Below are positions 8,705 through 16,568 of a stretch of DNA of 64,000 nucleotides, piece by piece. This DNA comes from Halomarinibacterium sedimenti (GTDB lineage: Bacteria; Bacteroidota; Bacteroidia; Flavobacteriales; Flavobacteriaceae), in NCBI RefSeq assembly GCF_019312585.1, contig NZ_JAHWDP010000003.1, positions 372,001-436,000 on the forward strand, given 5' to 3'. The position numbers and the translations under genes are program-made. The number at the start of each line of letters is the position of its first letter. The first letter of the stretch is position 1. A model generated the notes under the pieces. The model was given only the letters and a program-made list of their open reading frames with translations, made no database searches and was not told where the DNA came from.

Positions 8705-9244
8705 CTATTTAAGGTTAATATATTTTTTATTCTTTAACCCTATAATATTTAAGGTTTTAAACGCTCTTTCAGAAAGATAAGTATCCAATAAAACTCTTGT
8801 TATAACCTTAATCATAGGTGCATTTTTAGCAAAATGACTTGGGTTATGAGGCATTAACTTCATTGAGATAGCCTCAGACAATTCTATATTCGTAAACTCT
8901 ATGTGATTAGGTAAAAATGTATAATGAAAGAAGTGCCATACTTCGGCGTTTTCTTCACTAGACACTAGAAATTCATACATATAATCAATAGTGCTAGTTT
9001 TGTTTAGGTCTGGGTCTTTAGAATAAATTTCTTTTCCTTTTTCCGTTAATTTAAACTTTCTGGTATTTTCAAGTAAACCACATTTTTTTAACCATGATTT
9101 ATAGCGCTTAGTAAATGGTGCCTTATATCCAAATGGTTTAGCTACTTGTTCATCCGTTAAATCAGGACTTTCAATTAAACTTTTTAATATACCTGAAAGC
9201 CTTCCTCTATCTAAATAAAAGTTGGCGTGAAAATATACAGACAT
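8705..9244 (-). CDS. DUF4007-like protein, probably shortened at the C-terminus
   Basis: The protein has 179 residues. The N-terminus (FHANFYLDRGRLSGILKSL... YKSWLKKCGLLE) and the following KFKLTEKGKEIY resemble DUF4007 proteins, which have a winged-helix-like start and, as I recall, turn up beside DndC/PAPS-reductase-type defence genes. Family members are usually nearer 300 aa, so this copy looks short; it ends only 51 bp from the dndB stop. It is convergent with dndB and probably closes the island. Function is unknown; a DNA-binding regulator or an accessory defence protein would fit. The family call is from memory of motif pattern and is tentative. Confidence 0.55.
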   Translation of the reverse strand: MSVYFHANFYLDRGRLSGILKSLIESPDLTDEQVAKPFGYKAPFTKRYKSWLKKCGLLENTRKFKLTEKGKEIYSKDPDLNKTSTIDYMYEFLVSSEENAEVWHFFHYTFLPNHIEFTNIELSEAISMKLMPHNPSHFAKNAPMIKVITRVLLDTYLSERAFKTLNIIGLKNKKYINLK

Positions 9245-9583
9245 AAATTAATTCAATTTAATGGTTTATATAAATTTATAAAATTAAGCTTTATATTGTT
9301 TAATATGTTCGAGTTTGCCAGAAACTTGCAAATGCATCACATTACAAGTTTTTATACTTAGTCTCTTCATTTCTTTATTATAATAAATAATCAAAATTTA
9401 CTTTTCGACATACTATTTAAGCAAAAATTAAAAAAAATTTAAACACAATCCAATCTTATAAAAATGATGTATCGCATCTCTTGTACTCTCACCCAAGGTT
9501 TTAAACAAACAACCCCTTCCAGTACTCCCCAGTAACCAGAAGGGGTTTATCAAAATAGTAGTAGAAATATTACCTACTATTAC
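9245..9583. other. AT-rich intergenic stretch between the island and the next gene
   Basis: About 340 bp with no convincing gene. It holds the presumed promoter side of the DUF4007-like gene (9245-9300, very AT-rich) and, at 9511-9547, the hairpin ending the 266-aa gene to the right. It may contain the right boundary of the Dnd island, but I found no copy of the 75-bp left-edge repeat here. Confidence 0.5.
9511..9547 (-). terminator. Hairpin downstream of the 266-aa gene
   Basis: AACCCCTTC (9511-9519) pairs with GAAGGGGTT (9539-9547), and an inner TACT/AGTA stem lies between them. It stands 37 bp after the stop of the minus-strand gene at 9584. The following minus-strand bases are moderately T-rich (GTTTGTTT). 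Confidence 0.6.
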
Positions 9584-10384
9584 TTACCCTACCACAACCA
9601 ACTTCATAGCATTACCAGAAGCCAGTTCATACAATTGCCCATTGATTTCTTGGTAAAAGATAATACCAATACTCACAAGATTAGCAACCGTAGCAGGTAC
9701 AGCAGCACCAATACCCAAATCAACGGTAAGGGTAGTAACAGCTCCTACTTCCCCTTGTAAGGGTATATCCGCACTATAGGCAACATCGCCTTTCGAGTTT
9801 TCATCCTCATTTACAGGTTCATAACTCGCTAAGGCACTTTCCCATTGATAATTACTCAACAACCCACTAGCCAAAACCAAACGGCAATGAGTGGCTCCTT
9901 CAGGCTTCGTGATAAAGTTATCGGTATTAAAATCGGGAACAGTCCAAGTAGCCACATCTCTGTTGGCGTTAAGCGTCGGCTTATCGTAGGGTGCAAAAAA
10001 TTGAGCACCCAATGGAGTTTTCTCATCAAAATCAAACCCCACGAGCAAATCCGCGTTACCCACAATATCAAAATCACGCTGTCCACGCAATCCTGCACCA
10101 TTTCGGTTAATACGCTTCATTGCTCCCGCAAGACGAGAAGCTATGTAGGTGTCACCCATAAGCTTCACAATACTTCCAAAGGCTTCTCTAAAAGCCTTAC
10201 CTACTTTGGCGGCACCGCCAAATTCTTGCATGTTCTCACGAGTCCGTGCAAATGCCGGATCGTTTTGGATACGATTTTTATTAATCGTACTCTTGGTCTT
10301 AACGAAGTTCTCTCCGTCTTTTTCATAGAAGGTCAACCCATCCAGAGTTCCTTCCAATTTAATAAATGAATTGTTCTTTGCCAT
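9584..10384 (-). CDS. Uncharacterised 266-aa Bacteroidota protein
   Basis: The N-terminus MAKNNSFIKLEGTLDGLTFYEKDGENFVKTKS is a recurrent opening of hypothetical proteins in flavobacteria (I(I/K)LEGT-(x)-G-(L/I)TFY). No signal peptide is seen. The middle is Lys/Arg-rich (about residues 45-95), and the C-terminal half looks beta-rich, with SADIPLQGEVGAVTTLTVDLG like a small Ig-like or fibronectin-like strand set. It stands alone with its own terminator, between AT-rich gene-poor regions. The function is unknown. Confidence 0.75.
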   Translation of the reverse strand: MAKNNSFIKLEGTLDGLTFYEKDGENFVKTKSTINKNRIQNDPAFARTRENMQEFGGAAKVGKAFREAFGSIVKLMGDTYIASRLAGAMKRINRNGAGLRGQRDFDIVGNADLLVGFDFDEKTPLGAQFFAPYDKPTLNANRDVATWTVPDFNTDNFITKPEGATHCRLVLASGLLSNYQWESALASYEPVNEDENSKGDVAYSADIPLQGEVGAVTTLTVDLGIGAAVPATVANLVSIGIIFYQEINGQLYELASGNAMKLVVVG

Positions 10385-10863
10385 ATTTTCTAAAATTTAA
10401 GGGCAATGGCTACTATGGCAAGTAACCAATACACCCGATTACACAATAGTTAAATATATCAGGCAGGAAGTGTGCACCCTTCCATGGTGATATCAAAACA
10501 ATAAAATTCGTGGGGAGTTAACCGTTCAGAAATAGCAAACGGAAATCCAAACTAAAAACAAAAATTTTAAACTTGCAAGTTTTTTCTTACAAATTAGATT
10601 TCAGCTACTTAGGCTATTACGTAGTAATAGAGGGTCAAAATTTTAACATTTATAACGTAAGTTAAAACATCCTTTTCAGCAGAATAGGTCGTAAAAAAAC
10701 TCCAAAATTAAGCACATCGCCATCCAATTCGACTTCGGGACCCATAGCCTGAATATTCGACAAGAACTAAGTACTGTTTGAGACTGATGTAAGCAGTCGA
10801 GTTGTACGTGTTCCGAATAGAAGGCGTAATGGGTGAAAAAGAATTGACAGGCTAGACTTTTTG

Positions 10864-10890
10864 GTTCTTTTTTGGCAATGAAAAAAGAAC
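10864..10890. repeat. Perfect 10-bp inverted repeat
   Basis: GTTCTTTTTT (10864-10873) and AAAAAAGAAC (10881-10890) are exact complements around a 7-base loop (GGCAATG). With T- and A-runs in its arms it could act as a terminator on either strand, but no gene end is adjacent. It may belong to a dispersed non-coding element. Confidence 0.6.
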
Positions 10891-10972
10891 AAATTGAATA
10901 GAAAATGTAAGAAAACTATAGAGTTACATAAACCTGACATCACCTGTTATTTAAAATGTATATAAATTAGTG

Positions 10973-11037
10973 TTTACTCCGTATCAACTCCGTATTTACT
11001 CCGTATTTACTTCGTATTTACTTCGTGTTAGTTCGTA
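10973..11037. repeat. 11-bp tandem repeat, about six units
   Basis: Consecutive units read TTTACTCCGTA, TCAACTCCGTA, TTTACTCCGTA, TTTACTTCGTA and TTTACTTCGTG, followed by a 10-base unit TTAGTTCGTA. The 11-bp period is close to one helical turn, so the units present the same face of the DNA. It lies about 145 bp upstream of the SnoaL-like gene. Confidence 0.85.
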
Positions 11038-11088
11038 TTCAAGTATTATGTAAAATAGACTAAATTAGGTTTCACAAAAAAGGATGCG

Positions 11089-11109
11089 TTACAAATTATC
11101 CAACTGGTT
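11089..11109. repeat. 21-bp direct repeat, copy 1
   Basis: Identical at all 21 positions to 11541-11561, which is the 3' end of the TonB receptor gene including its stop (read on the minus strand it encodes NQLDNL-stop). The two copies bracket the SnoaL-like gene. Confidence 0.85.
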
Positions 11110-11180
11110 GTCTTTACACCCACCCATTAGAGTTTTCCATCTCATTAAAAATGATTACTTTAAACCTGTAAAGCTTTTGT

Positions 11181-11534
11181 ATGCAACAACTTATTCAACA
11201 ATGGTTTGCCCTTTGGGAACGTGGTGATTTTTTATCGCTTCCCATTTCAGATGATTTTGTCCATACCAGCCCCTTTGGCACCATCACGGGTAAAAAGGCG
11301 TATTTAGATTTGGTTCAAAATAATAAAGACAAGTTTTTAGGCTATACGTTTACCCTTCACGATGCCATCTATGGCAAGCATCACGGGTGTGTGCGTTATA
11401 CTGCGAAACAAGGAGATTCTTTTAGCTTAGATGTAAGCGAATGGTATTATAGTAAGGATAACCTCATCCAAAAAATTGTCGCTTACTATCATATTGGGGA
11501 CATCCGTGAGGAACGCAAGCTTAAAGAATCATAG
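11181..11534 (+). CDS. SnoaL/NTF2-like small protein
   Basis: This 117-aa cytoplasmic protein has the SnoaL/NTF2 fold pattern: an N-terminal helix ending WFALWERGDF, FVHTSPFGTITGKKAYLDLV, then alternating strands (TFTLHDAIYGKHHGCVRYTA... SEWYYSKDNLIQKIVAYYH). Such proteins bind small molecules or act as isomerases or cyclases; the ligand cannot be named. It is a single gene bracketed by the 21-bp repeats and convergent with the TonB receptor gene 6 bp away. That setting suggests insertion behind the receptor gene. Confidence 0.78.
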   Translation: MQQLIQQWFALWERGDFLSLPISDDFVHTSPFGTITGKKAYLDLVQNNKDKFLGYTFTLHDAIYGKHHGCVRYTAKQGDSFSLDVSEWYYSKDNLIQKIVAYYHIGDIREERKLKES

Positions 11535-11540
11535 TGCCTA

Positions 11541-11561
11541 TTACAAATTATCCAACTGGTT
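11541..11561. repeat. 21-bp direct repeat, copy 2 (3' end of the TonB receptor gene)
   Basis: Exact match to 11089-11109; the match extends three more bases with one mismatch. This copy carries the functional stop codon of the receptor gene. Confidence 0.85.
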
Positions 11562-13703
11562 ATCACGTCCATCCTCGCTAATGGTCCAAAAGAAGCCTAC
11601 AAAAAAGAACTGGTCTGCGGCGGGGCGTAAGGTTCTACGGTCAAAGGTGCCATTGGCATTGGGGACATCGGCGTATTGGTAGCCATTAATGTTTTTAGTG
11701 CCCAGCACATTGTTTACCGAGAAGTATAAAATCTTTTGTGGGGAGAGTAAATACGCCCAGTTAAGACTTACACTGTTATAAGCTTTGGTTTGTTCTTGTA
11801 AAAACCCAGCTTCGTTAGGGTTGGTATAGCTACGACCACTCGCAAACTGGTAACTAAAGCCTACTTGGCTTTTCCAGTCGCCAATCCAGTATTTCCCAAC
11901 CACCGAGAGGTTGTGGTCGTTGGCAAAGGGCGGGGTGGCTTTGGTAGGATAGTTTTGGTACTTGCGTTCACTATCCAGATAGGAATAGCTTACCCAATAA
12001 TCTATATTTTTAATGCTTTGGTTATCGCGCCAAAAGATATCGATCCCTTGAGCATAACCATCGCCATTGTTGGTGTAGGTGCTGCTAAAGTCGGCAAAGT
12101 TGGTATCGTAGGTCACTAGGTTGGTATAGGCCTTGTGGTAGGCTTCGGCTCTAAAAATACGGTCCTTATGGGAGTATTGGTAGTTAAGGATGTAGTGTTG
12201 TGTTTTTTGGGCTTGTAAGTTGGTGTTGAACTTTAAGACATCGCTTAACGGGTTTTGGTAAAAGTCGCCATACGCCAAGGAAAACTGCCCGTGCTTAGAA
12301 GTTTTATAAGCAATGGAGGCTCGTGGTGATACCGTAAACTGGTTAAAGAGTCCGCTGTACTCCCCTCGCACCCCTACTTTTGCCGCTAGTTTTTTGGAGA
12401 AGATATAATCGGCTTCGGCATAGGCTGCCGTGATGTTGTTGGTATAGCCATAGGTAATTTGTGGTACGTCTGGGTTTTGGAAGTCTTCGGTAAAGTCGGT
12501 AAAAAACTGTTCAGCACCCATATACAATTTAAATTGGTTGCTAAACTTTTTTCTCAGTTTTAGTTTTAGGTGGGCCGAGAGCTCCACATTGTCAATATCG
12601 TTGTCTTCAATCCCTATTTGGTTATTGGCACGGGTCAAGCTTCCGCCGGTTCCGATGTCCCAACGGTTGCCTAAATCGGTGCTGTAACTGGCGTTGGTAT
12701 AGAGGTTGTTGTTTTTTAGTTTAAAATGAAGTCCGTCTGGGAGGTTGATGTCTTCTTGGGTGAGTTCAAAATTAGTCGCATCGAAGGCGGTGTACCATTT
12801 TAGCAATCCGTTGCCCAGTTTTTGACGGAACACACTTTCCCCTCCAAACGCTTCAAAAGGTTTCTCCCAATCGTTACGATCTTTAAATACCGCCAAGTAG
12901 GGTGCTAAATTGATATACGAAGCATTAAAACTAAGGGAGCTGTTTTCCCATTTTTGGGTGTTCCCTAGCGTACCACCTACAGTCATGATACCGATGTCTG
13001 TCTTTTCTTGATCGGGTTCGTCGATGGTATTTAAAAGGAGTACCGAAGAGAGGGCTTGTCCGTACTCGGCAGAATATCCTCCCGTGGAGAAGGTGATTCC
13101 GTCGAACAAAAACGGACTGTACCGACCTCGTGTGGGAATATTATTGGTGGTAGGTGTGTACGGTGTAAACACCCGAATCCCATCGATAAAGATTTGTGTT
13201 TCCCCTGCATCGCCTCCACGGACAAAGAGTCGGCCGTCCTCGGCTACGGTGGTGGTTCCAGGTAGCGTTTGTAAGGCACCTACAAAATCGCCCAAGGCAC
13301 TAGCAGTAGTAACCACATCTAAGGGTTTTAACACACTTACTTTACTGTTGTCCCCAGCTTGAAAGCTCCCAGCCGAGATGACTACGGTGTCTAAGGAATT
13401 GACATCTTCTTTTAGGACCAACTTGAGGTCTTTCATTTGGGAGACATCGGCGGCCATATACATGGGCTCGAAGGACACAAAGGAGGCTACTAGGGTTTGG
13501 ATGCCTGTTTCATCTGTGGTAAAGGAAAACCTTCCTTGGTCGTCGCTAGAGGCACCATCGTACGTGCCTTCCAAATAGATATTGGCTCCTACAATGGGGG
13601 TTCCGTTTTTTTGGGTGATGGTTCCTGAAATTAGGGTTTGGGCAAAACCTACAAAGGAAAAGAAAGTAAAAAGGAAAAGTAAAGATGCTCTAAGAATGTT
13701 CAT
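11541..13703 (-). CDS. TonB-dependent outer membrane receptor with carboxypeptidase-regulatory-like domain
   Basis: The protein has 720 residues. A signal peptide (about 1-21, ending GFAQ) is followed by a carboxypeptidase-D regulatory-like beta domain (LISGTITQKNGTPIVGANIYLEGT... about 24-105), then the plug (LPGTTTVAEDGRLFVRGGDAGETQIFIDG, with the RGG and FIDG motifs), and a beta-barrel to the C-terminus. It imports an unknown ligand across the outer membrane using TonB energy. No SusD partner lies beside it, so this is not a SusCD pair. The C-terminus is NQLDNL rather than the usual aromatic F/W. Its last 21 bases are duplicated beyond the SnoaL-like gene. Confidence 0.9.
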   Translation of the reverse strand: MNILRASLLFLFTFFSFVGFAQTLISGTITQKNGTPIVGANIYLEGTYDGASSDDQGRFSFTTDETGIQTLVASFVSFEPMYMAADVSQMKDLKLVLKEDVNSLDTVVISAGSFQAGDNSKVSVLKPLDVVTTASALGDFVGALQTLPGTTTVAEDGRLFVRGGDAGETQIFIDGIRVFTPYTPTTNNIPTRGRYSPFLFDGITFSTGGYSAEYGQALSSVLLLNTIDEPDQEKTDIGIMTVGGTLGNTQKWENSSLSFNASYINLAPYLAVFKDRNDWEKPFEAFGGESVFRQKLGNGLLKWYTAFDATNFELTQEDINLPDGLHFKLKNNNLYTNASYSTDLGNRWDIGTGGSLTRANNQIGIEDNDIDNVELSAHLKLKLRKKFSNQFKLYMGAEQFFTDFTEDFQNPDVPQITYGYTNNITAAYAEADYIFSKKLAAKVGVRGEYSGLFNQFTVSPRASIAYKTSKHGQFSLAYGDFYQNPLSDVLKFNTNLQAQKTQHYILNYQYSHKDRIFRAEAYHKAYTNLVTYDTNFADFSSTYTNNGDGYAQGIDIFWRDNQSIKNIDYWVSYSYLDSERKYQNYPTKATPPFANDHNLSVVGKYWIGDWKSQVGFSYQFASGRSYTNPNEAGFLQEQTKAYNSVSLNWAYLLSPQKILYFSVNNVLGTKNINGYQYADVPNANGTFDRRTLRPAADQFFFVGFFWTISEDGRDNQLDNL

Positions 13704-13796
13704 TTTTTGATTGATTGTGTTTGATGGTTCAAAAGTGCAATCATTAGGTTCGTTAGAAAAAGTAAAAGTACCGAATTGTTATTTTTTCATTCTGAA

Positions 13797-13824
13797 TTGT
13801 GAAAAACAAAAAATGGTATCTTTA
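13797..13824 (+). promoter_or_regulatory. Flavobacterial-type promoter of the DUF1028 gene
   Basis: TTG (13797-13799), a 17-bp spacer, then TATCTTTA (13817-13824) fits the Bacteroidota TTG-N17-23-TAnnTTTG pattern with one mismatch in the last base. The start codon follows 17 bp later. Confidence 0.5.
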
Positions 13825-13841
13825 ACGAAACAATAATTCAA

Positions 13842-14834
13842 ATGAAAAAACTATACTCCTTTATTGTCCTTGTTGCTTTAAGTTTTCAGCTTCAAGCCCA
13901 AGACACCTTTTCCATTATTGCAGTAGACCCAACCACGGGAGAAATAGGCTCTGCAGGAGCTTCCTGTGTGACCGGTGTTGGGAGCGGTGGTATTATCGAC
14001 ATCATTACCAAAATCATTCCTGGGCGTGGCGGTGTTAACTCGCAAGCCTATGTATGTATCCCTAATGTGAATTTGAATAACGCCATTACCCAAATGGAAG
14101 GCGGCTCAAGTCCGCAAGAAATAATCGATTGGCTCTACAACAACGATGCGTGTAACTCACAAAATTTCAATCCTGAATACCGCCAATACGGTATTGCCGA
14201 TTTCGATGAAAATGGCGATCCCCGTACTGCAGGGTTTTCTGGTACCTCCACCGATGATTATAAGGAAGACCGCCAAGGTGCCACCTTTAGTATTCAAGGG
14301 AATATTTTACTGGATGTAAGTGTCATTGACAATATGGAAGCCAATTTTAACAACACCACAGGTACCCTTGCCGACAAATTGATGGCGGCAATGCAAGGCG
14401 CTAATTTTGCTGGTGCCGATTCTCGTTGTTTGTCTGCGGGTACCTCCTCCACCACTGCTTATTTATTGGTGTATCGGCCAGAAGACGATCCTGCAGATCC
14501 TTATATTCGGTTAAATGTGGGGCAGCAGGCCTCGGGGATAGAACCCATTGATATATTGCAAGGGTTATATGATGATTTTCTTTCGGTAGCAGGAGAAGAA
14601 TTACAAGATCAGGTTTCGGTATTTCCTAACCCAGTTTTGGCTACGCTTCATATAAGAAAAGATCCTAGGGTGACTATTACTAGTTATCAAATTATGGATG
14701 TGAACGGAAAGCTTGTGATGTCTACCACGCCATTTTCAGAAAGTATAGATGTTTCCGCTTTGCAAGGAGGAATTTATTTTATCAAACTTCGCGCAGCCGA
14801 AGGCACTACCAGTTTAAAATTTATAAAAAAATAA
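13842..14834 (+). CDS. DUF1028 protein with type IX secretion sorting domain
   Basis: The protein has 330 residues. A signal peptide of about 19 residues ends QLQAQ. The DUF1028 domain (DTFSIIAVDPTTGEIGSAGASCV..., about 20-235) belongs to the Ntn-hydrolase-like superfamily; its function is not established. The C-terminal ~75 residues are a T9SS type A sorting domain: VFPNPV, then SYQIMDVNGKLV, IDVSALQGGIYFIKL and a terminal KFIKK. The protein is therefore expected to be exported by the type IX secretion system and either surface-attached or released. Coupling of DUF1028 to a T9SS tail implies an extracellular substrate, perhaps a peptide or amide; this is inference. Confidence 0.88.
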   Translation: MKKLYSFIVLVALSFQLQAQDTFSIIAVDPTTGEIGSAGASCVTGVGSGGIIDIITKIIPGRGGVNSQAYVCIPNVNLNNAITQMEGGSSPQEIIDWLYNNDACNSQNFNPEYRQYGIADFDENGDPRTAGFSGTSTDDYKEDRQGATFSIQGNILLDVSVIDNMEANFNNTTGTLADKLMAAMQGANFAGADSRCLSAGTSSTTAYLLVYRPEDDPADPYIRLNVGQQASGIEPIDILQGLYDDFLSVAGEELQDQVSVFPNPVLATLHIRKDPRVTITSYQIMDVNGKLVMSTTPFSESIDVSALQGGIYFIKLRAAEGTTSLKFIKK

Positions 14835-14838
14835 TACC

Positions 14839-15435
14839 ATGGCTTCCACTAAAACGGTCGATGCATTTATAGCTAAGCAAGCACAATGGAAAAGAGAGCT
14901 TGAAACCCTTCGCTCAATTTTTCAGAAAACAGAATTACTGGAGGAAATTAAATGGGGAAGCCCTACCTATACCTTAAACGGAAAGTTAGTCGCTGGCTTT
15001 GTAGGCTTTAAAAATCATTATGCTATTTGGTTTCATCAAGGGGTGTTTTTAAAGGATTTACAAAAAAGACTATTAAATGCCCAAGAAGGAAAAACCAAAG
15101 CGATGCGGCAATGGCGATTTGAGCGTGGTGAGGAGATTCCAGAGGAATTGGTCTTGGATTATATCCAGGAGGCTATTGAAAATTGCCTTGCTGGAAAAGA
15201 AGTGAAAATAGAGCGAAGAGTGGGTGTTAGTATTCCTCCTTATTTAAAGGACGCCTTTAAAAAGGATGCTGGCTTTCATGAAGCGTTTAAAAAATTGACC
15301 CCTGGGAAACAACGTGAATATGCAGACTACATTGCTACTGCCAAACAAGAAGCTACCAAAGCAAAGCGTTTGGATAAAATTATGCCTATGATTCAGCAGG
15401 GTGTTGGACTCAATGACAAGTACAAAAATTGTTAA
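14839..15435 (+). CDS. YdeI/OmdA-like protein with DUF1801 domain
   Basis: This 198-aa cytoplasmic protein has an N-terminal DUF1801 domain (VDAFIAKQAQWKRELETLRSIF... EIKWGSPTYTLNGKLVAGFVGFKNHYAIWF) and a C-terminal OmdA/YdeI segment (IPPYLKDAFKKDAGFHEAFKKLTPGKQREYADYIATAKQEATKAKRLDKI). The family is widespread and poorly defined; some members are linked to stress or peptide resistance. It follows the DUF1028 gene by 4 bp and precedes the cyclase gene by 6 bp, so an operon is likely. Confidence 0.85.
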   Translation: MASTKTVDAFIAKQAQWKRELETLRSIFQKTELLEEIKWGSPTYTLNGKLVAGFVGFKNHYAIWFHQGVFLKDLQKRLLNAQEGKTKAMRQWRFERGEEIPEELVLDYIQEAIENCLAGKEVKIERRVGVSIPPYLKDAFKKDAGFHEAFKKLTPGKQREYADYIATAKQEATKAKRLDKIMPMIQQGVGLNDKYKNC

Positions 15436-15441
15436 CTCGCT

Positions 15442-16533
15442 ATGAATTTAGCCCGCTTCTATTTCTACTTCCGTAGAGCCTTTACCATTTTGGTGGTTTG
15501 GGTATGCCTTGCGGTTGCTATTTTTTTATACGATTATTTCACCCTACTTACCAACCACGCCCTACCTGTAGATTATGACTTTCAAGGGGCTTTTATAGCC
15601 TATTTGTTGGTCGCCCTTATTGCGGGATTTATAGGGGGTGTATTTACCGTCAACCTGATGGAATATTGGTTGCGGAAGTATAAATTTTGGGTGGCACTTA
15701 GTTTTATCATAATTGCCTATTCGGTTGTAGCGGTCTTTATTGGGGCCTTTGGAGGCTTGTATTTGGCGAGTTTGGAACACGCCATGCCTATGTGGGACGA
15801 AAAGGTTTTTAACGACCTTCCTTATTTCTTTACGGAAGCTATTTTTATAAAAAATTATCTTATCTGGTTAGCCATTGTGGTGATGACGCTTATTTTTCTG
15901 TTGGTGGGAGAAAAATTTGGTCCAGGGGTGTTTCCCGATTATTTAATTGGGCGCTATTTTCATCCCAAAAAGGAAAATAGGGTCTTTATGTTTACCGATA
16001 TTAATGATGCCACCACCATTGCTGAAAGGCTTGGCGAAGAACGCTATTTTCATTTTCTGAAGGACTTTTTTAATTACATTTCCCCTGCCATTACCGAAAC
16101 CAAAGGAGAAATCTATCAGTATGTAGGAGATGAAATTGTGGTGACGTGGAAAGTGAAGAGAATACCGTTTAACAAACGGCCTTTGCGATGTTATTACCGT
16201 ATGTTACAACTTATTGAAAAGAAGGCCCCTTATTTTGAAGCAGCCTACGGCACGGTTCCCACATTTAAAACTGGCTTTCATTATGGACCTACTATGGTGG
16301 GTGAAGTGGGCTATGTAAAACGAGAAATTGTTTTTTCTGGCGATGTGGTCAATACCGCGGCACGTATTCAGGCAAAGTGTAACGAATTGGGGCTTCCTAT
16401 TTTGGCTTCAGAAGACTTTTTGATAATTGTTCAGCCCCTACCTAAAAAGATTACCCATCACTTGCTGGGAGAACACACCCTTAAAGGAAAAATAAACGAT
16501 GTAAAGCTGGTCACTTTTCGGAATGAAAATTGA
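15442..16533 (+). CDS. Membrane-bound class III adenylate/guanylate cyclase
   Basis: The protein has 363 residues. Four transmembrane helices occupy the N-terminal half (about 12-32, 47-70, 81-108 and 134-155). A class III cyclase domain follows (about 180-350): RVFMFTDINDATTIAERL carries the first metal Asp, YVGDEIVVTW the second, and GDVVNTAARIQAKC the Asn and Arg of the transition state. It makes a cyclic nucleotide at the inner membrane face. Helical-membrane cyclases of this size are common in Bacteroidota. The window's only Crp-family protein has a receiver domain and is not an obvious cAMP receptor. Confidence 0.88.
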   Translation: MNLARFYFYFRRAFTILVVWVCLAVAIFLYDYFTLLTNHALPVDYDFQGAFIAYLLVALIAGFIGGVFTVNLMEYWLRKYKFWVALSFIIIAYSVVAVFIGAFGGLYLASLEHAMPMWDEKVFNDLPYFFTEAIFIKNYLIWLAIVVMTLIFLLVGEKFGPGVFPDYLIGRYFHPKKENRVFMFTDINDATTIAERLGEERYFHFLKDFFNYISPAITETKGEIYQYVGDEIVVTWKVKRIPFNKRPLRCYYRMLQLIEKKAPYFEAAYGTVPTFKTGFHYGPTMVGEVGYVKREIVFSGDVVNTAARIQAKCNELGLPILASEDFLIIVQPLPKKITHHLLGEHTLKGKINDVKLVTFRNEN

Positions 16534-16568
16534 TTCCACTTTTTCAATAATCATTAAATCTTTCAATT

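Larger units (their letters stand above)
10385..11180. other. 800-bp gene-poor region with repeats
   Basis: No frame of convincing coding character is present. The region contains the presumed promoter of the 266-aa gene (10385-10500), a perfect hairpin at 10864-10890, an 11-bp tandem repeat at 10973-11037 and a 21-bp direct-repeat copy at 11089-11109. The stretch 10690-10860 has a GC content closer to genes and may be a decayed remnant. Confidence 0.6.

Noticed and set aside
9845-10369. 174-codon open frame on the plus strand opposite the 266-aa gene
   Set aside because: It is fully antisense to a gene with better coding character and its translation is Ser/Thr/Lys-rich without any recognisable domain.
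13024-13362. Plus-strand open frames opposite the TonB receptor plug domain
   Set aside because: Shadow of the receptor reading frame; the receptor motifs on the minus strand are unmistakable.
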